This document shows positions 1 to 9,408 of a stretch of 64,000 nucleotides of DNA, in pieces. The notes beneath the pieces are model-generated. The model was not told the DNA's origin. It made no database searches and saw nothing but the letters and a program-made list of their open reading frames with translations. The translations under genes were made by a program, and so were the position numbers. Numbering within the stretch: the first letter of the stretch is position 1; the number at the start of each line of letters is the position of its first letter. Source of the stretch: Salipiger marinus (GTDB lineage: Bacteria > Pseudomonadota > Alphaproteobacteria > Rhodobacterales > Rhodobacteraceae); contig NZ_FNEJ01000024.1 of assembly GCF_900100085.1 (NCBI RefSeq), positions 27,722-91,721 of the forward strand, written 5' to 3'.

Positions 1-1451
1 TGCCGCGCCTCCAGCGTCGCCCCCTGCGCGGCCAGCCAGTCGTTCAGCGCGGGCGCATAGGCGCCGTAGGGGTCGCGGTCCCCGCTCAGCGTCAGCACCT
101 CCAGCCCGGTCAGGTCGGGTTTCGGCAGATCCTCCAGCACCAGCATGGGCCGCAGCAGGATCGCGCGGCGGATCACGCCGGGATGAAGCGCCATCACCGC
201 CCCGGCGAAATTCGCGCCGTTGGAATAGCCCAGCACGGTCAGCCGCGCGGGATCCAGCCCATAGCCGCCAAGCGCGCCGTCCAGAAAGGCGTCAAAGGCG
301 CGGGCTTCGGCGCGGATGTCGTCCTGATCGAACCGCGCCATGGCCAGCCTGCGGAACCAGCGGGTCACGCCCTCTTCGGTGGCGCGCCCGCGCACTCCCA
401 GCAGCGTCGCGCGCGGCGCCAGCTGATGGGCCAGCGGCATCAGGTCGGCCTCGTTGCCGCCGGTGCCATGGAGCAGCAGCAGCACCGAGCCGTCGGGATC
501 CTCGGGGTGGTGCAGGCGGTGAACAAAAGGCAGGTCGCGCATCGGGGGTCTCTCCTCTCCGGGACGGGAAAACTGGGGCAGCATGAGGCGCAGCGCCTCG
601 GCACGGTCGGGGCTCTGGCCGGGGAACATCAGCCTTTCCCCCAGATGCGCCGGATCTTCGTCCACCGCAAAGCCGGGGCCATCCGTGGCCTGTTCGATCA
701 GCAGCCCTGCCGGGTCGCGCAGATACAGCGACCGGAACCATGTCCGGTCATGAATGGTGGTCGGGCCAAGTGCTGCAAAGTGGCGCTGCGTGGCCTCCAG
801 CGCCGCATCATCGGCGGCGCGAAAGGCGACGTGGTCAAAGGTGCCGGTGCCGGGGATCCCGGCAAAGAACCCGGCAGCCTCGCGCAGATCCACCGCGTCG
901 CTGTCAGAGACCAGCCGCAGCACCGCGCCCTCGCGCCGCGCGGGGCGATAGCCGAACCGCGCCAGACTCTCGGCGGTGGCCTCGGGGTTTTCGCTGTAAA
1001 GCGTGACGGCGCGCAGCCGGGTCGGCGCCTCGGGATCGGGCAGGGCGGCGGCGGCGGGCATGTCGACCCCCACCAGCTTCACGATGATCCCGTCGGGATC
1101 GCGCAGCCGCAGCACGCTTTCGCCAAACTCGCGCAGCGGCCCTTCGACCGGCACCCGCGCCGCCAGCGCACGCTGCAGCCATGTGCCGATGCTCTGCGGC
1201 GGCACGGCCAGCGCGATCTCCGCCACCTGCCCGTGGCCGACGCGCCCGGGGGCGCCATCCTGCCAGACCAGAAAGGTGACCACCGATCCGGGCGTGCCCG
1301 CGGCATCGCCGTAAAACAGATGCAGCTGCTGGGCATCTTCGGCGCCGCCCGCCTGCTTCACCAGCCGCAGCCCCAGAAAGCCCGCGTAAAAATCCACGTT
1401 CTGCTGCACGCGCCGGGTGATGGCGGTGACGTGATGAAGGCCGCTGGTCAT
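1..1451 (-). CDS. VOC ring-cleaving dioxygenase fused to alpha/beta hydrolase (MhqE/MhqD-like), partial
   Basis: One uninterrupted minus-strand frame joins two enzymes. Residues about 1-290 form two vicinal-oxygen-chelate modules; likely metal ligands are the His in GLHHVTAI, the His in FDHVAFRA and the Glu in LLIEQATD, as in hydroquinone or catechol extradiol dioxygenases. From about residue 304 (MRDLPFVHRL) a carboxylesterase/phospholipase-type hydrolase follows, with HGTGGNEADL, the nucleophile elbow GYSNG near residue 406 and SGDRDP carrying the acid residue. I checked the junction (GEERPPMRDLPF) codon by codon and found no stop. The 3' end, with the catalytic His, lies beyond the window. 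The start at 1451 is preferred over 1457 because GGAG sits 8 nt upstream of it. In Bacillus the equivalent proteins, MhqE and MhqD, are separate genes of quinone detoxification. Substrate is inferred from family only. Confidence 0.82.
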   Translation of the reverse strand, partial: MTSGLHHVTAITRRVQQNVDFYAGFLGLRLVKQAGGAEDAQQLHLFYGDAAGTPGSVVTFLVWQDGAPGRVGHGQVAEIALAVPPQSIGTWLQRALAARVPVEGPLREFGESVLRLRDPDGIIVKLVGVDMPAAAALPDPEAPTRLRAVTLYSENPEATAESLARFGYRPARREGAVLRLVSDSDAVDLREAAGFFAGIPGTGTFDHVAFRAADDAALEATQRHFAALGPTTIHDRTWFRSLYLRDPAGLLIEQATDGPGFAVDEDPAHLGERLMFPGQSPDRAEALRLMLPQFSRPGEERPPMRDLPFVHRLHHPEDPDGSVLLLLHGTGGNEADLMPLAHQLAPRATLLGVRGRATEEGVTRWFRRLAMARFDQDDIRAEARAFDAFLDGALGGYGLDPARLTVLGYSNGANFAGAVMALHPGVIRRAILLRPMLVLEDLPKPDLTGLEVLTLSGDRDPYGAYAPALNDWLAAQGATLEAR

Positions 1452-1647
1452 GGGCATGTCTCCGGATGCTGAGGCTCCCCCAAAGCTAGGTCCGGCACCG
1501 CCTCCTGTCCTACCCCGGACGCGAAGGGCGGCTGTTCGATTTTGCGCAGTCAGCGGATCCGGCGCCGGAGCATGGCACAGCAGGACAGCGGCGCTTCAGA
1601 CGCCGTTCCCGGAGGCGGGAATTTCATCAATCAAGAATGTGGAGGAT

Positions 1648-1723
1648 TGGTGGAGCCTAGGGGGATCGAACCCCTGACCTCCTGAATGCAAATCAGGCGC
1701 TCTCCCAGCTGAGCTAAGGCCCC
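1648..1723 (-). tRNA. tRNA-Ala (anticodon TGC)
   Basis: The reverse strand gives a 76-nt cloverleaf starting GGGGCCTTAGCTCAGCTGGG and ending GGCTCCACCA, with the 3' CCA encoded. The acceptor stem pairs fully and contains the G3:U70 wobble that marks alanine tRNAs. The anticodon stem CCTGA/TCAGG closes the loop TTTGCAT, giving anticodon TGC. The T-arm contains GGTTCGATCC. It stands alone, with no rRNA nearby. Confidence 0.97.
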
Positions 1724-1796
1724 AATCGCGCGGGCCGTTTCCGGCCTCTGGTCCGCGGCGCCGTCTCCGGCGCTGTGCGGGTCGATCTATGGGAAG

Positions 1797-1834
1797 CCGC
1801 GGGCGGGTTCAAGCGGAAAAATCACCGCCCGCGG
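1797..1834 (-). terminator. Hairpin downstream of the TIGR02300 gene
   Basis: A perfect 10-bp stem (CCGCGGGCGG paired with CCGCCCGCGG) with an 18-nt loop lies 13 nt beyond the stop codon of the TIGR02300 gene. There is no U-tract, so termination is inferred from position and stem strength only. Confidence 0.4.
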
Positions 1835-1847
1835 AGAAATTTGCGGA

Positions 1848-2165
1848 TCAGTCTTCGTCTTCGCCCGCGACATCATGAATGTCGTCCAGCGAGACGTTGT
1901 CGTCATCCTCGTCCTCAAGAACATCGTCGTCATCGAGATCGACCTCGACGTCATCCTCAAGCAGATCGGGCTCCTCCGCATCCTCGCGCGGCGCACGGCG
2001 GGGGGCGCCATCGGCGCTGTCGGCGGCAAGCATGGTGCGCTTGCCGGTATCCAGCGTCAGCAGTTCTCCGGTATAGGGGCTGACGATCGGATCCTTGTTC
2101 AGGTCGTAAAAACGCTTGCCGGTGGTCGGGCAGATGCGCTTCGTGCCCCATTCTTCCTTGGGCAT
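1848..2165 (-). CDS. TIGR02300 family FYDLN-acid protein
   Basis: A 105-residue protein of unknown biochemical role, conserved in alphaproteobacteria. The N-terminus (WGTKRICPTTGKRFYDLN, then DPIVSPYTG) carries the name-giving FYDLN signature and a Cys-Pro-x-x-Gly knuckle that looks like half a zinc ribbon. From about residue 65 the protein is an extremely acidic low-complexity tail of Glu and Asp runs, typical of the family. It reads alone, upstream of the tRNA-Ala on the same strand and divergent from the metallopeptidase gene. The family assignment is firm; no function can be given. Confidence 0.9.
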   Translation of the reverse strand: MPKEEWGTKRICPTTGKRFYDLNKDPIVSPYTGELLTLDTGKRTMLAADSADGAPRRAPREDAEEPDLLEDDVEVDLDDDDVLEDEDDDNVSLDDIHDVAGEDED

Positions 2166-2271
2166 GGGTGGTCCCTTTCAACTTGTTCTGTCTGGTCGAC
2201 AATCTGCGCCCTCTGCCATAACAGGGGCAGCGTGTCAAAGCCTTTGGCACGAACGGTGCGAGGCAAGTCAT

Positions 2272-2964
2272 ATGGGGCAGATCACCCTACCCGGCAACCC
2301 CCCGATCGCGGTCACCCTGCGGCGCAGCGCGCAGGCCCGCCGCCTGTCGCTGCGGCTGAGCCAGATCGACGGGCGCGTGACCCTGACCATGCCCCGGCGC
2401 CTGCCCGAGGCCGAGGCGGTGGGCTTCCTGCGCGAAAAGGAAATGTGGCTGCGCGGCCATCTGGAGGCGCGCGGCGCCGATCTGCACGTGGCCCCGGGGC
2501 TGCAGGTGCCGGTCGAAGGCAACATGCGCGAGATCCGGGCGGGGCAGGGGCGCAGCCTGCGGCTTCTGCCCGACGCGCTGGAGGTGCCCGGCCCCCCCGA
2601 CCGCGCCGCCGCACGGCTGCAGGGCTGGCTCAAGACGCTGGCGCGCGACCGGCTCGCCGCCGCCTCCGACCGCCACGCCGCGGCGCTGGGGCGGCCCTAT
2701 ACGCGGCTGACCCTGCGCGACACCCGCTCGCGCTGGGGATCCTGCACGGCAGAGGGCGGGCTGATGTATTCATGGCGGCTGATTCTCGCCCCGCCCGAGG
2801 TGCTGGACTATGTCGCGGCGCATGAGGTGGCGCATCTGGCGCAGATGAACCACTCGCCCGCCTTCTGGGCGGTGGTGGAGCGGCTTTACGGCGACTGGCG
2901 CCCGGCCCGGGCGTGGCTGCGTGACGAGGGGGCGGCGCTGCACCGCTACCGTTTCGGCGATTGA
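2272..2964 (+). CDS. SprT/YgjP-like zinc metallopeptidase (M48-type, DUF45)
   Basis: A 230-residue predicted cytoplasmic metallopeptidase. The catalytic motif HEVAH is at about residues 184-188; the family's third zinc ligand is the His of NHSPAFW at about 194. The preceding TRSRWGSC segment is also a hallmark of the YgjP/DUF45 group. The N-terminal half is a beta-rich, Arg-rich region normal for this family. GAGG lies 8 nt before the chosen ATG; longer in-frame extensions lack such a site. The substrate is unknown for the family. It is divergent from the TIGR02300 gene and 33 nt upstream of a GntR regulator on the same strand. Confidence 0.88.
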   Translation: MGQITLPGNPPIAVTLRRSAQARRLSLRLSQIDGRVTLTMPRRLPEAEAVGFLREKEMWLRGHLEARGADLHVAPGLQVPVEGNMREIRAGQGRSLRLLPDALEVPGPPDRAAARLQGWLKTLARDRLAAASDRHAAALGRPYTRLTLRDTRSRWGSCTAEGGLMYSWRLILAPPEVLDYVAAHEVAHLAQMNHSPAFWAVVERLYGDWRPARAWLRDEGAALHRYRFGD

Positions 2965-2997
2965 CGGGCGCCTGTTTCGTGATCACATGATCGGGCC

Positions 2998-3651
2998 ATG
3001 ATCACACCCGTCCCGCGCCCCTCCGACAGCCAGCCCTCCGCCCATGAACGGGTTTTTCGCGGCCTGCGCACGCGCATCATGCTGGGCCAGATCCCGCCCG
3101 GCGAATCGTTGACCCTGCGCGGCATCGGGCGTGATTTCGGCGTATCGATGACGCCCGCGCGCGAGGCGGTGCAGCGGCTGGTGGCCGAAGGCGCGCTCAG
3201 CATGTCCTCCTCGGGGCGGGTCTCCACCCCCGAACTCAGCAACGAACGGATCGAGGAACTGGCGGCCCTGCGCGCCCTGATCGAGGTGGAACTGGCCTCG
3301 CGCGCGCTGCCCCGGGCGCATATGGCGCTGATCGACCGGCTGCAGACCATCAACGGCACGATTTCCGATGTGATCCGCGACCGCGATGCGGTGGGCTATA
3401 TCCGCACCAATCTGGAGTTTCACCGTACGCTTTACCTGCGCGCGCAGGCCCCGGCGATGCTGGCCATGGCGGAAACCGTCTGGCTGCAGCTTGGGCCGAC
3501 GATGCGCAAGCTTTACGGGCGGCTGCGCCGCACCGAGGCGCCGCAATATCACCGGCTGATCATCGCGGCGCTGCGCGCGGGGGACGAGCCGGGGCTGCGG
3601 CTGGCGGTGCGGTCCGACGTGACGCAGGGCCTGCGGCTGCTGGTGGGCTAG
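2998..3651 (+). CDS. GntR family transcriptional regulator (FCD/FadR type)
   Basis: A 217-residue DNA-binding regulator. The N-terminal winged helix (about residues 15-75) has the GntR pattern: an ERVFRGLRTRIMLGQIPPGE lead-in, LRGIGRDFGVSMTPAREAVQRL as the helix-turn-helix, and LVAEGAL before the wing. The all-helical C-terminal part (LRALIEVELASRAL, then NLEFHRTLY) fits the FCD effector-binding domain, which senses small carboxylates or sugar acids. The target is not evident. It overlaps no gene and is convergent with accA, 14 nt from its stop. It may be autoregulated, but no operator was identified. Confidence 0.88.
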   Translation: MITPVPRPSDSQPSAHERVFRGLRTRIMLGQIPPGESLTLRGIGRDFGVSMTPAREAVQRLVAEGALSMSSSGRVSTPELSNERIEELAALRALIEVELASRALPRAHMALIDRLQTINGTISDVIRDRDAVGYIRTNLEFHRTLYLRAQAPAMLAMAETVWLQLGPTMRKLYGRLRRTEAPQYHRLIIAALRAGDEPGLRLAVRSDVTQGLRLLVG

Positions 3652-3665
3652 GGGTGCCGGGCGGC

Positions 3666-4628
3666 TCAGGCCGCCAGCCCCTTTGCCCCCATGTTCAGGA
3701 ACTTGTCGCGCCGCGCCTTGACCAGCGCCTTGCCGGACTGGCCGTCCATCTCTGCCAGCATCGCCTGCAGCGCCTCGCCCACCGCCGCGATGCTTGCGGC
3801 GCCGTCGCGATGCGCGCCACCCAGCGGTTCGGGGATGATCCGGTCGGCGACGCCCAGCTTCAGCAGATCCTGCGCGGTCAGGCGCAGCGCCTCGGCGGCC
3901 TCGCGCATCTTCTCGGCATCCTTCCACAGGATCGAGGCGCAGCCCTCGGGCGAGATCACCGAATAGACCGAATGCTCCAGCATGGCGACGCGGTTGGCGG
4001 TGGCAAAGGCCACGGCCCCGCCGGATCCGCCCTCGCCGATGATGACAGAGACCAGCGGCACGCCGATCTGCAGGCATTTTTCGGTGGCGCGCGCGATGGC
4101 TTCGGACTGGCCGCGCTCCTCCGCACCCTTGCCGGGATAGGCGCCGGGAGTGTCGACCAGCGTCAGCACCGGCAGGTTGAACCGGTCGGCCATTTCCATC
4201 AGGCGGATGGCCTTGCGATAGCCTTCGGGGCGGGCCATGCCGAAATTGCGCTCGATCCGCGACTGGGTGTCATTGCCCTTCTCATGGCCGATCACCATGA
4301 CGGGACGGTCGTTGAACCGCGCCAGACCGCCCATCACCGCGAGATCGTCGGCAAAGCCGCGATCCCCCGCCAGAGGCGTGTATTCGGTGAACAGCGCCTC
4401 GATGTAATCCTTGCAATGCGGCCGGTCCGGATGGCGCGCCACCTGACATTTCCGCCAGGGCGTCAGCTTGCGATAGAGGTCGCGCAGCAGATCCTCGGCC
4501 TTGCGGTCCAGCGCCGCGGCCTCCTCTTCGACCTGCATCTCCTCGTTCTTCCGCGCCAGCGCGCGCAGCTCTTCGGCCTTGCCTTCGATCTCGGCGAGGG
4601 GTTTTTCAAAGTCGAGATAATGCGTCAT
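3666..4628 (-). CDS. accA: Acetyl-CoA carboxylase carboxyltransferase subunit alpha
   Basis: AccA (320 residues, normal length) partners AccD in transferring the carboxyl group from carboxybiotin to acetyl-CoA, the first step of fatty-acid synthesis. The N-terminus [21 protein letters not shown] is standard, followed by the [18 protein letters not shown] segment. The crotonase-fold core includes [23 protein letters not shown] and [28 protein letters not shown] near the C-terminus is nearly invariant in the family. The gene is monocistronic here; accD is not in the window, as is usual in this group. Confidence 0.98.
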   Translation of the reverse strand: MTHYLDFEKPLAEIEGKAEELRALARKNEEMQVEEEAAALDRKAEDLLRDLYRKLTPWRKCQVARHPDRPHCKDYIEALFTEYTPLAGDRGFADDLAVMGGLARFNDRPVMVIGHEKGNDTQSRIERNFGMARPEGYRKAIRLMEMADRFNLPVLTLVDTPGAYPGKGAEERGQSEAIARATEKCLQIGVPLVSVIIGEGGSGGAVAFATANRVAMLEHSVYSVISPEGCASILWKDAEKMREAAEALRLTAQDLLKLGVADRIIPEPLGGAHRDGAASIAAVGEALQAMLAEMDGQSGKALVKARRDKFLNMGAKGLAA

Positions 4629-4694
4629 GCCCGGGCGTCTCCTTGCTGGCGTCTATATGCCGTCCGCCGCGCAAGGTTGCAACATGATGCCCGA

Positions 4695-5291
4695 TCAGCC
4701 CGCCAGCACCGGCCAGAGCGAGGCCAGCAGCAGCGCCGCCATGGTCCAGTTGAAAAGGCGCAGCCGCCGCGGCTGGGTCAGCCAGCGCCGCAGCACGCCC
4801 CCCAGCATCGTCCAGGTGGTCGCCGAGACCATGCCCACCGCCACATAGACCCCGGCGACCCACAGCACCGCCACCAGATCGCGGCTCACCGCGTAAAGCG
4901 TGATGGCCCCCAGCGCCATGGACCACGCCTTGGGATTGACCCACTGAAAGGCCGCCGCCTGCAGGAAACTCAGGGGCTTGGCGCCCGCCGCCGCCGCCTC
5001 GCCGGGGGCTGCGGCATGGGCGATCTTCCATGCCAGCCACAGCATATAGGCGACCGAGACCACGGTCAGCACCGGCCGCGCCAGCGGCACCGCGTCAAAG
5101 ATCTGCATCACGCCCATCCCCACCAGCAGCACCATGGCGGGAAATCCCAGCGCCACGCCCAGCAGATGCGGCAGGCTGCGGCGCAGCCCGAAATTGGCGC
5201 CCGAGGTCAGCAGCATGAGATTGTTCGGCCCCGGCGAGATCACCGTGACAAACGCGAAGGCGCCAAGCGCCAGAAGCAGATCCTGTGTCAT
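4695..5291 (-). CDS. LysE/RhtB family amino-acid exporter
   Basis: A 198-residue inner-membrane protein with about six hydrophobic segments. The N-terminal signature FVTVISPGPNNLMLLTSGANFG is diagnostic for LysE/RhtB translocators, and FQWVNPKAW is the second conserved loop. It probably exports an amino acid or derivative by proton antiport; the substrate cannot be read from sequence. It is divergently transcribed, with 60 nt between starts, from an Lrp/AsnC regulator. That is the classic arrangement in which the regulator senses the substrate and activates the exporter. Confidence 0.92.
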   Translation of the reverse strand: MTQDLLLALGAFAFVTVISPGPNNLMLLTSGANFGLRRSLPHLLGVALGFPAMVLLVGMGVMQIFDAVPLARPVLTVVSVAYMLWLAWKIAHAAAPGEAAAAGAKPLSFLQAAAFQWVNPKAWSMALGAITLYAVSRDLVAVLWVAGVYVAVGMVSATTWTMLGGVLRRWLTQPRRLRLFNWTMAALLLASLWPVLAG

Positions 5292-5351
5292 GGCGGCACA
5301 ATCGCGCGAGCCTCGCGGCGAAAGATTGCAAATTGCGCGCGAATCCCGTCA

Positions 5352-5816
5352 ATGCTGCAATCCATGACCGATCTGGATGACATCGACCGCAGGATATTGC
5401 GTGAGCTCGGGCGCGACGGGCGCCTCAGCAACCTTGCGCTGGCGGAACGGGTGGGGCTGTCGCCCTCGGCCTGCCTGCGCCGGGTGGCGGCGCTGGAACG
5501 CTCGCGCACCATCCGGGGCTACCGCGCCGTGCTCAGCCCGGAAAAGACCGGCATCGGCTTCACCGCCTATGTGACCGTGGGACTCAATTCCCATACCAAG
5601 GCCTCGCAGGAGGCCTTCGAACGCGCGGTGCGCCATGCGCCGGAAGTGCGGGAATGCCACAACATCACCGGCAATGTGGAATACCTGCTGCGGATCGAGG
5701 TCGCGGATCTGCCCGCCTACAAGACCTTCCACACCGACGTTCTGGGCACGCTGCCGCAGGTCAATTCGGTGACCTCCTACGTGGTGATGGGCTCGCCCAA
5801 GGATGACCGCGCCTGA
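5352..5816 (+). CDS. Lrp/AsnC family transcriptional regulator
   Basis: A 154-residue Lrp-type regulator. The N-terminal AsnC helix-turn-helix (LDDIDRRILRELGRDGRLSNLALAERVGLSPSACLRRV, split here by domain only) precedes a RAM ligand domain ending with a VNSVTSYVVMG strand. The ATG at 5352 gives 154 residues; the ATG at 5364 gives 150 and is equally possible because neither has a strong ribosome site. It is divergent from the LysE exporter across a 60-nt gap, so it most likely controls that exporter and itself in response to an amino acid. Confidence 0.92.
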   Translation: MLQSMTDLDDIDRRILRELGRDGRLSNLALAERVGLSPSACLRRVAALERSRTIRGYRAVLSPEKTGIGFTAYVTVGLNSHTKASQEAFERAVRHAPEVRECHNITGNVEYLLRIEVADLPAYKTFHTDVLGTLPQVNSVTSYVVMGSPKDDRA

Positions 5817-5853
5817 CCCTCTTCTCGGTCGCCGCGCCGCTGTCGCGGTCCGG

Positions 5854-5968
5854 CCTGCCTCCGGCGGGGATATTTTTAGTCAGAAGAAGGTGAAATTACG
5901 TGCGCGCTTCTTCTGACCCCAAATATCCCGGGGGAGTCCCCCGCAGGGGGACGGGGGCAGCGCCCCCG
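5854..5968. repeat. Two composite palindromic repeats, head to head
   Basis: Two copies of the window's composite repeat face each other between convergent lrp and ilvD. The left copy (about 5854-5890) is inverted and short, reading CCTCCGGCGGGGATATT then AGTCAGAAGAAGG. The right copy (5907-5968) is complete: CTTCTTCTGACCCC, AAATATCCCGGGGGA, hairpin TCCCCCGCAGGGGGA, then GGGGGCAGCGCCCCC. The outer CAGAAGAAG and CTTCTTCTG arms can pair with a 17-nt loop. The position suggests transcript insulation, but there is no U-tract. Confidence 0.8.
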
Positions 5969-5973
5969 AACGA

Positions 5974-6002
5974 GACCGGCCGCCCCCTTGGGACGGCCGG
6001 TC
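5974..6002. terminator. Hairpin between convergent lrp and ilvD
   Basis: A 9-bp perfect stem (GACCGGCCG with CGGCCGGTC) and an 11-nt loop lie just downstream of the repeat pair and 19 nt from the ilvD stop. The sequence is symmetric, so it could serve both convergent genes. No U-tract is present. Confidence 0.4.
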
Positions 6003-6020
6003 AATTCGCGCGCCTGTGGC

Positions 6021-7850
6021 TCAGATCTGGCGCACCGCGCCTTTTGCGGCGGAGGTGGTCAGCGCGGCATAGGCTTTCAGTGCCGTGGTGATCTTGCGCT
6101 TGCGTTTCTCGTCCGGCTGCCAGCCCTTGGCCTCGCGGGCGGCGCGGCGTTCGGCGATCACGGCATCATCTACGGCAAGGTGGATCTTGCGGGCGGGGAT
6201 GTCGATCTCGATCCGGTCGCCTTCTTCCACCAGACCGATGGTGCCGCCCTCGGCGGCTTCCGGGGAGACGTGGCCGATGGAGAGGCCCGAGGATCCGCCC
6301 GAGAACCGCCCGTCCGTGACCAGCGCGCAGTCTTTGCCCAGCCCTTTCGATTTCAGGTAGGAGGTGGGGTAGAGCATTTCCTGCATGCCCGGACCGCCGC
6401 GCGGGCCTTCGTAGCGGATCAGCACCACGTCGCCGGGCTTCACCTTGCCGGTGAGGATGGCGCTCACGGCGGTGTCCTGACTTTCGAACACGCGGGCGGT
6501 GCCGGAGAAGACAAGGATCGACTCGTCCACGCCCGCCGTCTTCACGATGCAGCCGTCCTCGGCGAGGTTGCCATACAGCACCGCGAGCCCGCCATCCTTG
6601 GAGAAGGCGTGTTCGGCGCTGCGGATAACGCCCTGTTCGCGGTCGAGGTCGAGGGTTTCATAGCGGCGCTGCTGGGAGAAGGCCTGCGTGGTGCGCACGC
6701 CCCCGGGCGCGGCGCGGTAGAAATCGTGCACGCTTTCGGAATTGGTGCGGGTCACGTCCCAGCGGTCCAGCGCATGGGCCATGGTTTCGGCATGCACGGT
6801 GGGCACCGAGGTGTCGAGCAGGCCCGCGCGGTCAAGCTGGCCGAGGATCGACATGATGCCGCCGGCGCGGTGCACGTCTTCCATATGGACGTCGCTCTTG
6901 GCGGGCGCCACCTTGCAGAGCACGGGCACCTTGCGCGACAGCTGGTCGATGTCGGACATGTCGAAGGCGATCTCGCCCTCATGCGCGGCGGCAAGCAGGT
7001 GCAGCACGGTGTTGGTGGAGCCGCCCATGGCGATGTCCAGCGTCATGGCATTCTCGAACGCTTTGACCGTGGCGATGGAGCGCGGCAGCACGCTGGCATC
7101 GTCCTGTTCGTAATAGCGCTTGGCCAGATCCACGATCAGGTGCCCCGCCTCGACGAACAGCCGCTGGCGGTCGACATGGGTGGCCAGCGTCGAGCCGTTG
7201 CCCGGCAGCGACAGACCCAGCGCCTCGGTCAGGCAGTTCATCGAGTTGGCGGTGAACATGCCCGAGCAGGAGCCGCAGGTCGGGCAGGCGGCTTCCTCGA
7301 TCGCCTGCACCTGCGCGTCGGTATATTTGTCATCCGCCGCGGCGACCATGGCATCGACGAGATCAAGCGCGCGCTCCTCGTCTTCCCACTGCACCTTGCC
7401 GGCCTCCATCGGACCACCGGAGACGAAGACCACCGGGATGTTCAGCCGCATGGCGGCCATCAGCATGCCGGGGGTGATCTTGTCGCAGTTGGAGATGCAG
7501 ACCATCGCGTCGGCGCAATGGGCGTTGACCATGTATTCCACCGAATCCGCGATGATCTCGCGCGAGGGCAGGGAATAGAGCATGCCGTCATGGCCCATGG
7601 CGATGCCGTCATCCACCGCGATGGTGTTGAATTCCTTTGCCACGCCGCCGGCCTTCTCGACCTCGCGCGCGACCATCTGGCCCAGATCCTTCAGGTGCAC
7701 GTGACCGGGCACGAACTGGGTGAAGCTGTTGACGATGGCGATGATCGGCTTGTTCCAGTCGCCATCCGTCATGCCTGTGGCGCGCCACAGGCCGCGGGCG
7801 CCGGCCATGTTGCGGCCATGGGTGGTGGTGCGGGAGCGATAGGCGGGCAT
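6021..7850 (-). CDS. ilvD: Dihydroxy-acid dehydratase
   Basis: IlvD (609 residues) dehydrates 2,3-dihydroxy-isovalerate and its methylvalerate homologue in branched-chain amino-acid synthesis; it is a cytoplasmic Fe-S enzyme. Visible signatures are [15 protein letters not shown] and [17 protein letters not shown], which hold the cluster cysteines; [13 protein letters not shown]; and the C-terminal [19 protein letters not shown]. The start follows GAGGGG at good spacing. It begins 32 nt downstream of the rimK-like gene on the same strand, so the two may be co-transcribed, although no metabolic link is known. Confidence 0.98.
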   Translation of the reverse strand: MPAYRSRTTTHGRNMAGARGLWRATGMTDGDWNKPIIAIVNSFTQFVPGHVHLKDLGQMVAREVEKAGGVAKEFNTIAVDDGIAMGHDGMLYSLPSREIIADSVEYMVNAHCADAMVCISNCDKITPGMLMAAMRLNIPVVFVSGGPMEAGKVQWEDEERALDLVDAMVAAADDKYTDAQVQAIEEAACPTCGSCSGMFTANSMNCLTEALGLSLPGNGSTLATHVDRQRLFVEAGHLIVDLAKRYYEQDDASVLPRSIATVKAFENAMTLDIAMGGSTNTVLHLLAAAHEGEIAFDMSDIDQLSRKVPVLCKVAPAKSDVHMEDVHRAGGIMSILGQLDRAGLLDTSVPTVHAETMAHALDRWDVTRTNSESVHDFYRAAPGGVRTTQAFSQQRRYETLDLDREQGVIRSAEHAFSKDGGLAVLYGNLAEDGCIVKTAGVDESILVFSGTARVFESQDTAVSAILTGKVKPGDVVLIRYEGPRGGPGMQEMLYPTSYLKSKGLGKDCALVTDGRFSGGSSGLSIGHVSPEAAEGGTIGLVEEGDRIEIDIPARKIHLAVDDAVIAERRAAREAKGWQPDEKRKRKITTALKAYAALTTSAAKGAVRQI

Positions 7851-7882
7851 GGGATCCCCTCATTTGCGGTAATCGGGGTTGT

Positions 7883-9316
7883 TTACATCTCCGGTGCCTC
7901 TGCGGCAAGTCCGGAGGCCTCGGGCGGATCCCGTCTTGTCCGGCTGCGGGGCCGGGGCGGGCGCGGCGCCACCTTCGCCTCGATATGGGCGACGATCAGG
8001 CCCGCGATGTCCTTGCGCGACACCCGTTCGATGCCTTCCAGCCCCGGTGAGGAATTGACCTCCAGCACCTTGGGCCCGTCAGCGCCGCGCAACAGATCGA
8101 CCCCCGCCAGATCCAGCCGCATGGCGCGCGCCGCCTTGATCGCCGCCTCGCGTTCATGCTTGCTGATGCGCACCGGCTCGGCGGTGCCGCCCTGATGCAG
8201 GTTGGACCGGAAATCGTCGGGCTTGCCCCGGCGCCGCATCGCCGCGACCACCTTGCCGCCGACCACGAGACAGCGGATGTCTTCGCCCGCGGCCTCCTTG
8301 ACGAAGCTCTGCACCAGAAAATCCGCCTTCAGCCCCTGAAAGGCCGAGATCACGCTTTCCGCCGCCTTCTTGGTTTCCGCCAGCACCACGCCTTTGCCCT
8401 GCGTGCTTTCCAGCAGTTTCAGCACCAGCGGCGCGCCGCCCACCACGGCGATCACGTTGCCCGAATCCTTGGGGCTGCGGGCAAAGGCGGTGGTGGGCAT
8501 GCCGATGCGGTGCCGGGCCAGCACCTGATGCGCGTGCAGCTTGTCGCGGGACACGGTGATGCCTTCGGATCCGGCAAGGCAATAGGTGCCAAGGCTTTCG
8601 AACTGCCGCACCACCGCCGTGCCATAGGAGGTGATGGAGGCGCCGATGCGCGGGATCACCGCATCGTAATGCGGCAGCGGGCGGCCGTCGTAATGCACCT
8701 CGCCGCCAATGGCGCGGATGTTCATGTAGCAGCGCGAGGTGTCGATCACCTCCATCGTGTGGCCGCGCGCCTCGGCGGCCTCGATCAGGCGGCGGGTGGA
8801 GTAATTTTCGGCCTCGCGGGTCAGGATGGCCAGCCGCAGCGCCCGGCGGTGCGGGCGCTGGCGCAGGCTGGCATGGTAGACGTCATAAGACAGCTGCGGC
8901 TGCTGCAGCCGCTGGGCGGGGGCCACGATCATCTCGGGCAGCAGCGCGCTGCGGCCCAGCAGCATGCGATAGGCCATGCCGCCCCGGTCGGTCAGCGTCA
9001 CCTCGATGGGCCATGTGCGCCCGCCCATGGTGACATCGGTCTCGATGACGAACCGCATCTCGGTCTCGCCATTGGAGGAGGTGATCTCGCGCCGGTCCTT
9101 CAGCGGGGCGGAGCAGATGATCTCGAGCCCGGTGTCCTGCGGATCGGGATGGATGGCAAAGCGCACCATGGGCCGTTCGGCAGAGCCGAAGGGTTCGATG
9201 GCAAAGGCGTGCAGCGCCGAGGTCTTGGCCCCGGTATCCACCTTCGCGCGGATCGCGGGCAGATCGAGGTCAGGCAGGGACAGCCATTCTTCCCAACCAA
9301 GCGTAAACTGCGGCAT
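7883..9316 (-). CDS. rimK: RimK-type ATP-grasp glutamate ligase with N-terminal aspartic-protease-like domain
   Basis: A two-domain, 477-residue protein. Residues about 5-140 match the RimB/'ATP-dependent zinc protease' family (PF05618), whose retropepsin-like core motif is visible as [14 protein letters not shown], with [11 protein letters not shown] later. Residues about 160-445 are an ATP-grasp ligase of the RimK group: [47 protein letters not shown] and [13 protein letters not shown]. RimK adds glutamates to ribosomal protein S6 or related targets, and the retropepsin-like partner is usually a separate gene. The last 30 residues are a basic, Pro-rich tail. The ribosomal substrate is inferred from family. 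Confidence 0.85.
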   Translation of the reverse strand: MPQFTLGWEEWLSLPDLDLPAIRAKVDTGAKTSALHAFAIEPFGSAERPMVRFAIHPDPQDTGLEIICSAPLKDRREITSSNGETEMRFVIETDVTMGGRTWPIEVTLTDRGGMAYRMLLGRSALLPEMIVAPAQRLQQPQLSYDVYHASLRQRPHRRALRLAILTREAENYSTRRLIEAAEARGHTMEVIDTSRCYMNIRAIGGEVHYDGRPLPHYDAVIPRIGASITSYGTAVVRQFESLGTYCLAGSEGITVSRDKLHAHQVLARHRIGMPTTAFARSPKDSGNVIAVVGGAPLVLKLLESTQGKGVVLAETKKAAESVISAFQGLKADFLVQSFVKEAAGEDIRCLVVGGKVVAAMRRRGKPDDFRSNLHQGGTAEPVRISKHEREAAIKAARAMRLDLAGVDLLRGADGPKVLEVNSSPGLEGIERVSRKDIAGLIVAHIEAKVAPRPPRPRSRTRRDPPEASGLAAEAPEM

Positions 9317-9408
9317 CGTCTGATCCTTACCCCGGCGTCGCGTGTGCAGGGCGCTCTATCCGGGGAATGTGACAGGCACAACACGGTGCGCTGCAGCAGG
9401 GGCGCGGC

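Noticed and set aside
3654..5351. Extension of the Lrp gene upstream through accA and lysE
   Set aside because: The open frame continues only because of GC bias; it is antisense to two genes, and the Lrp fold starts near 5352.
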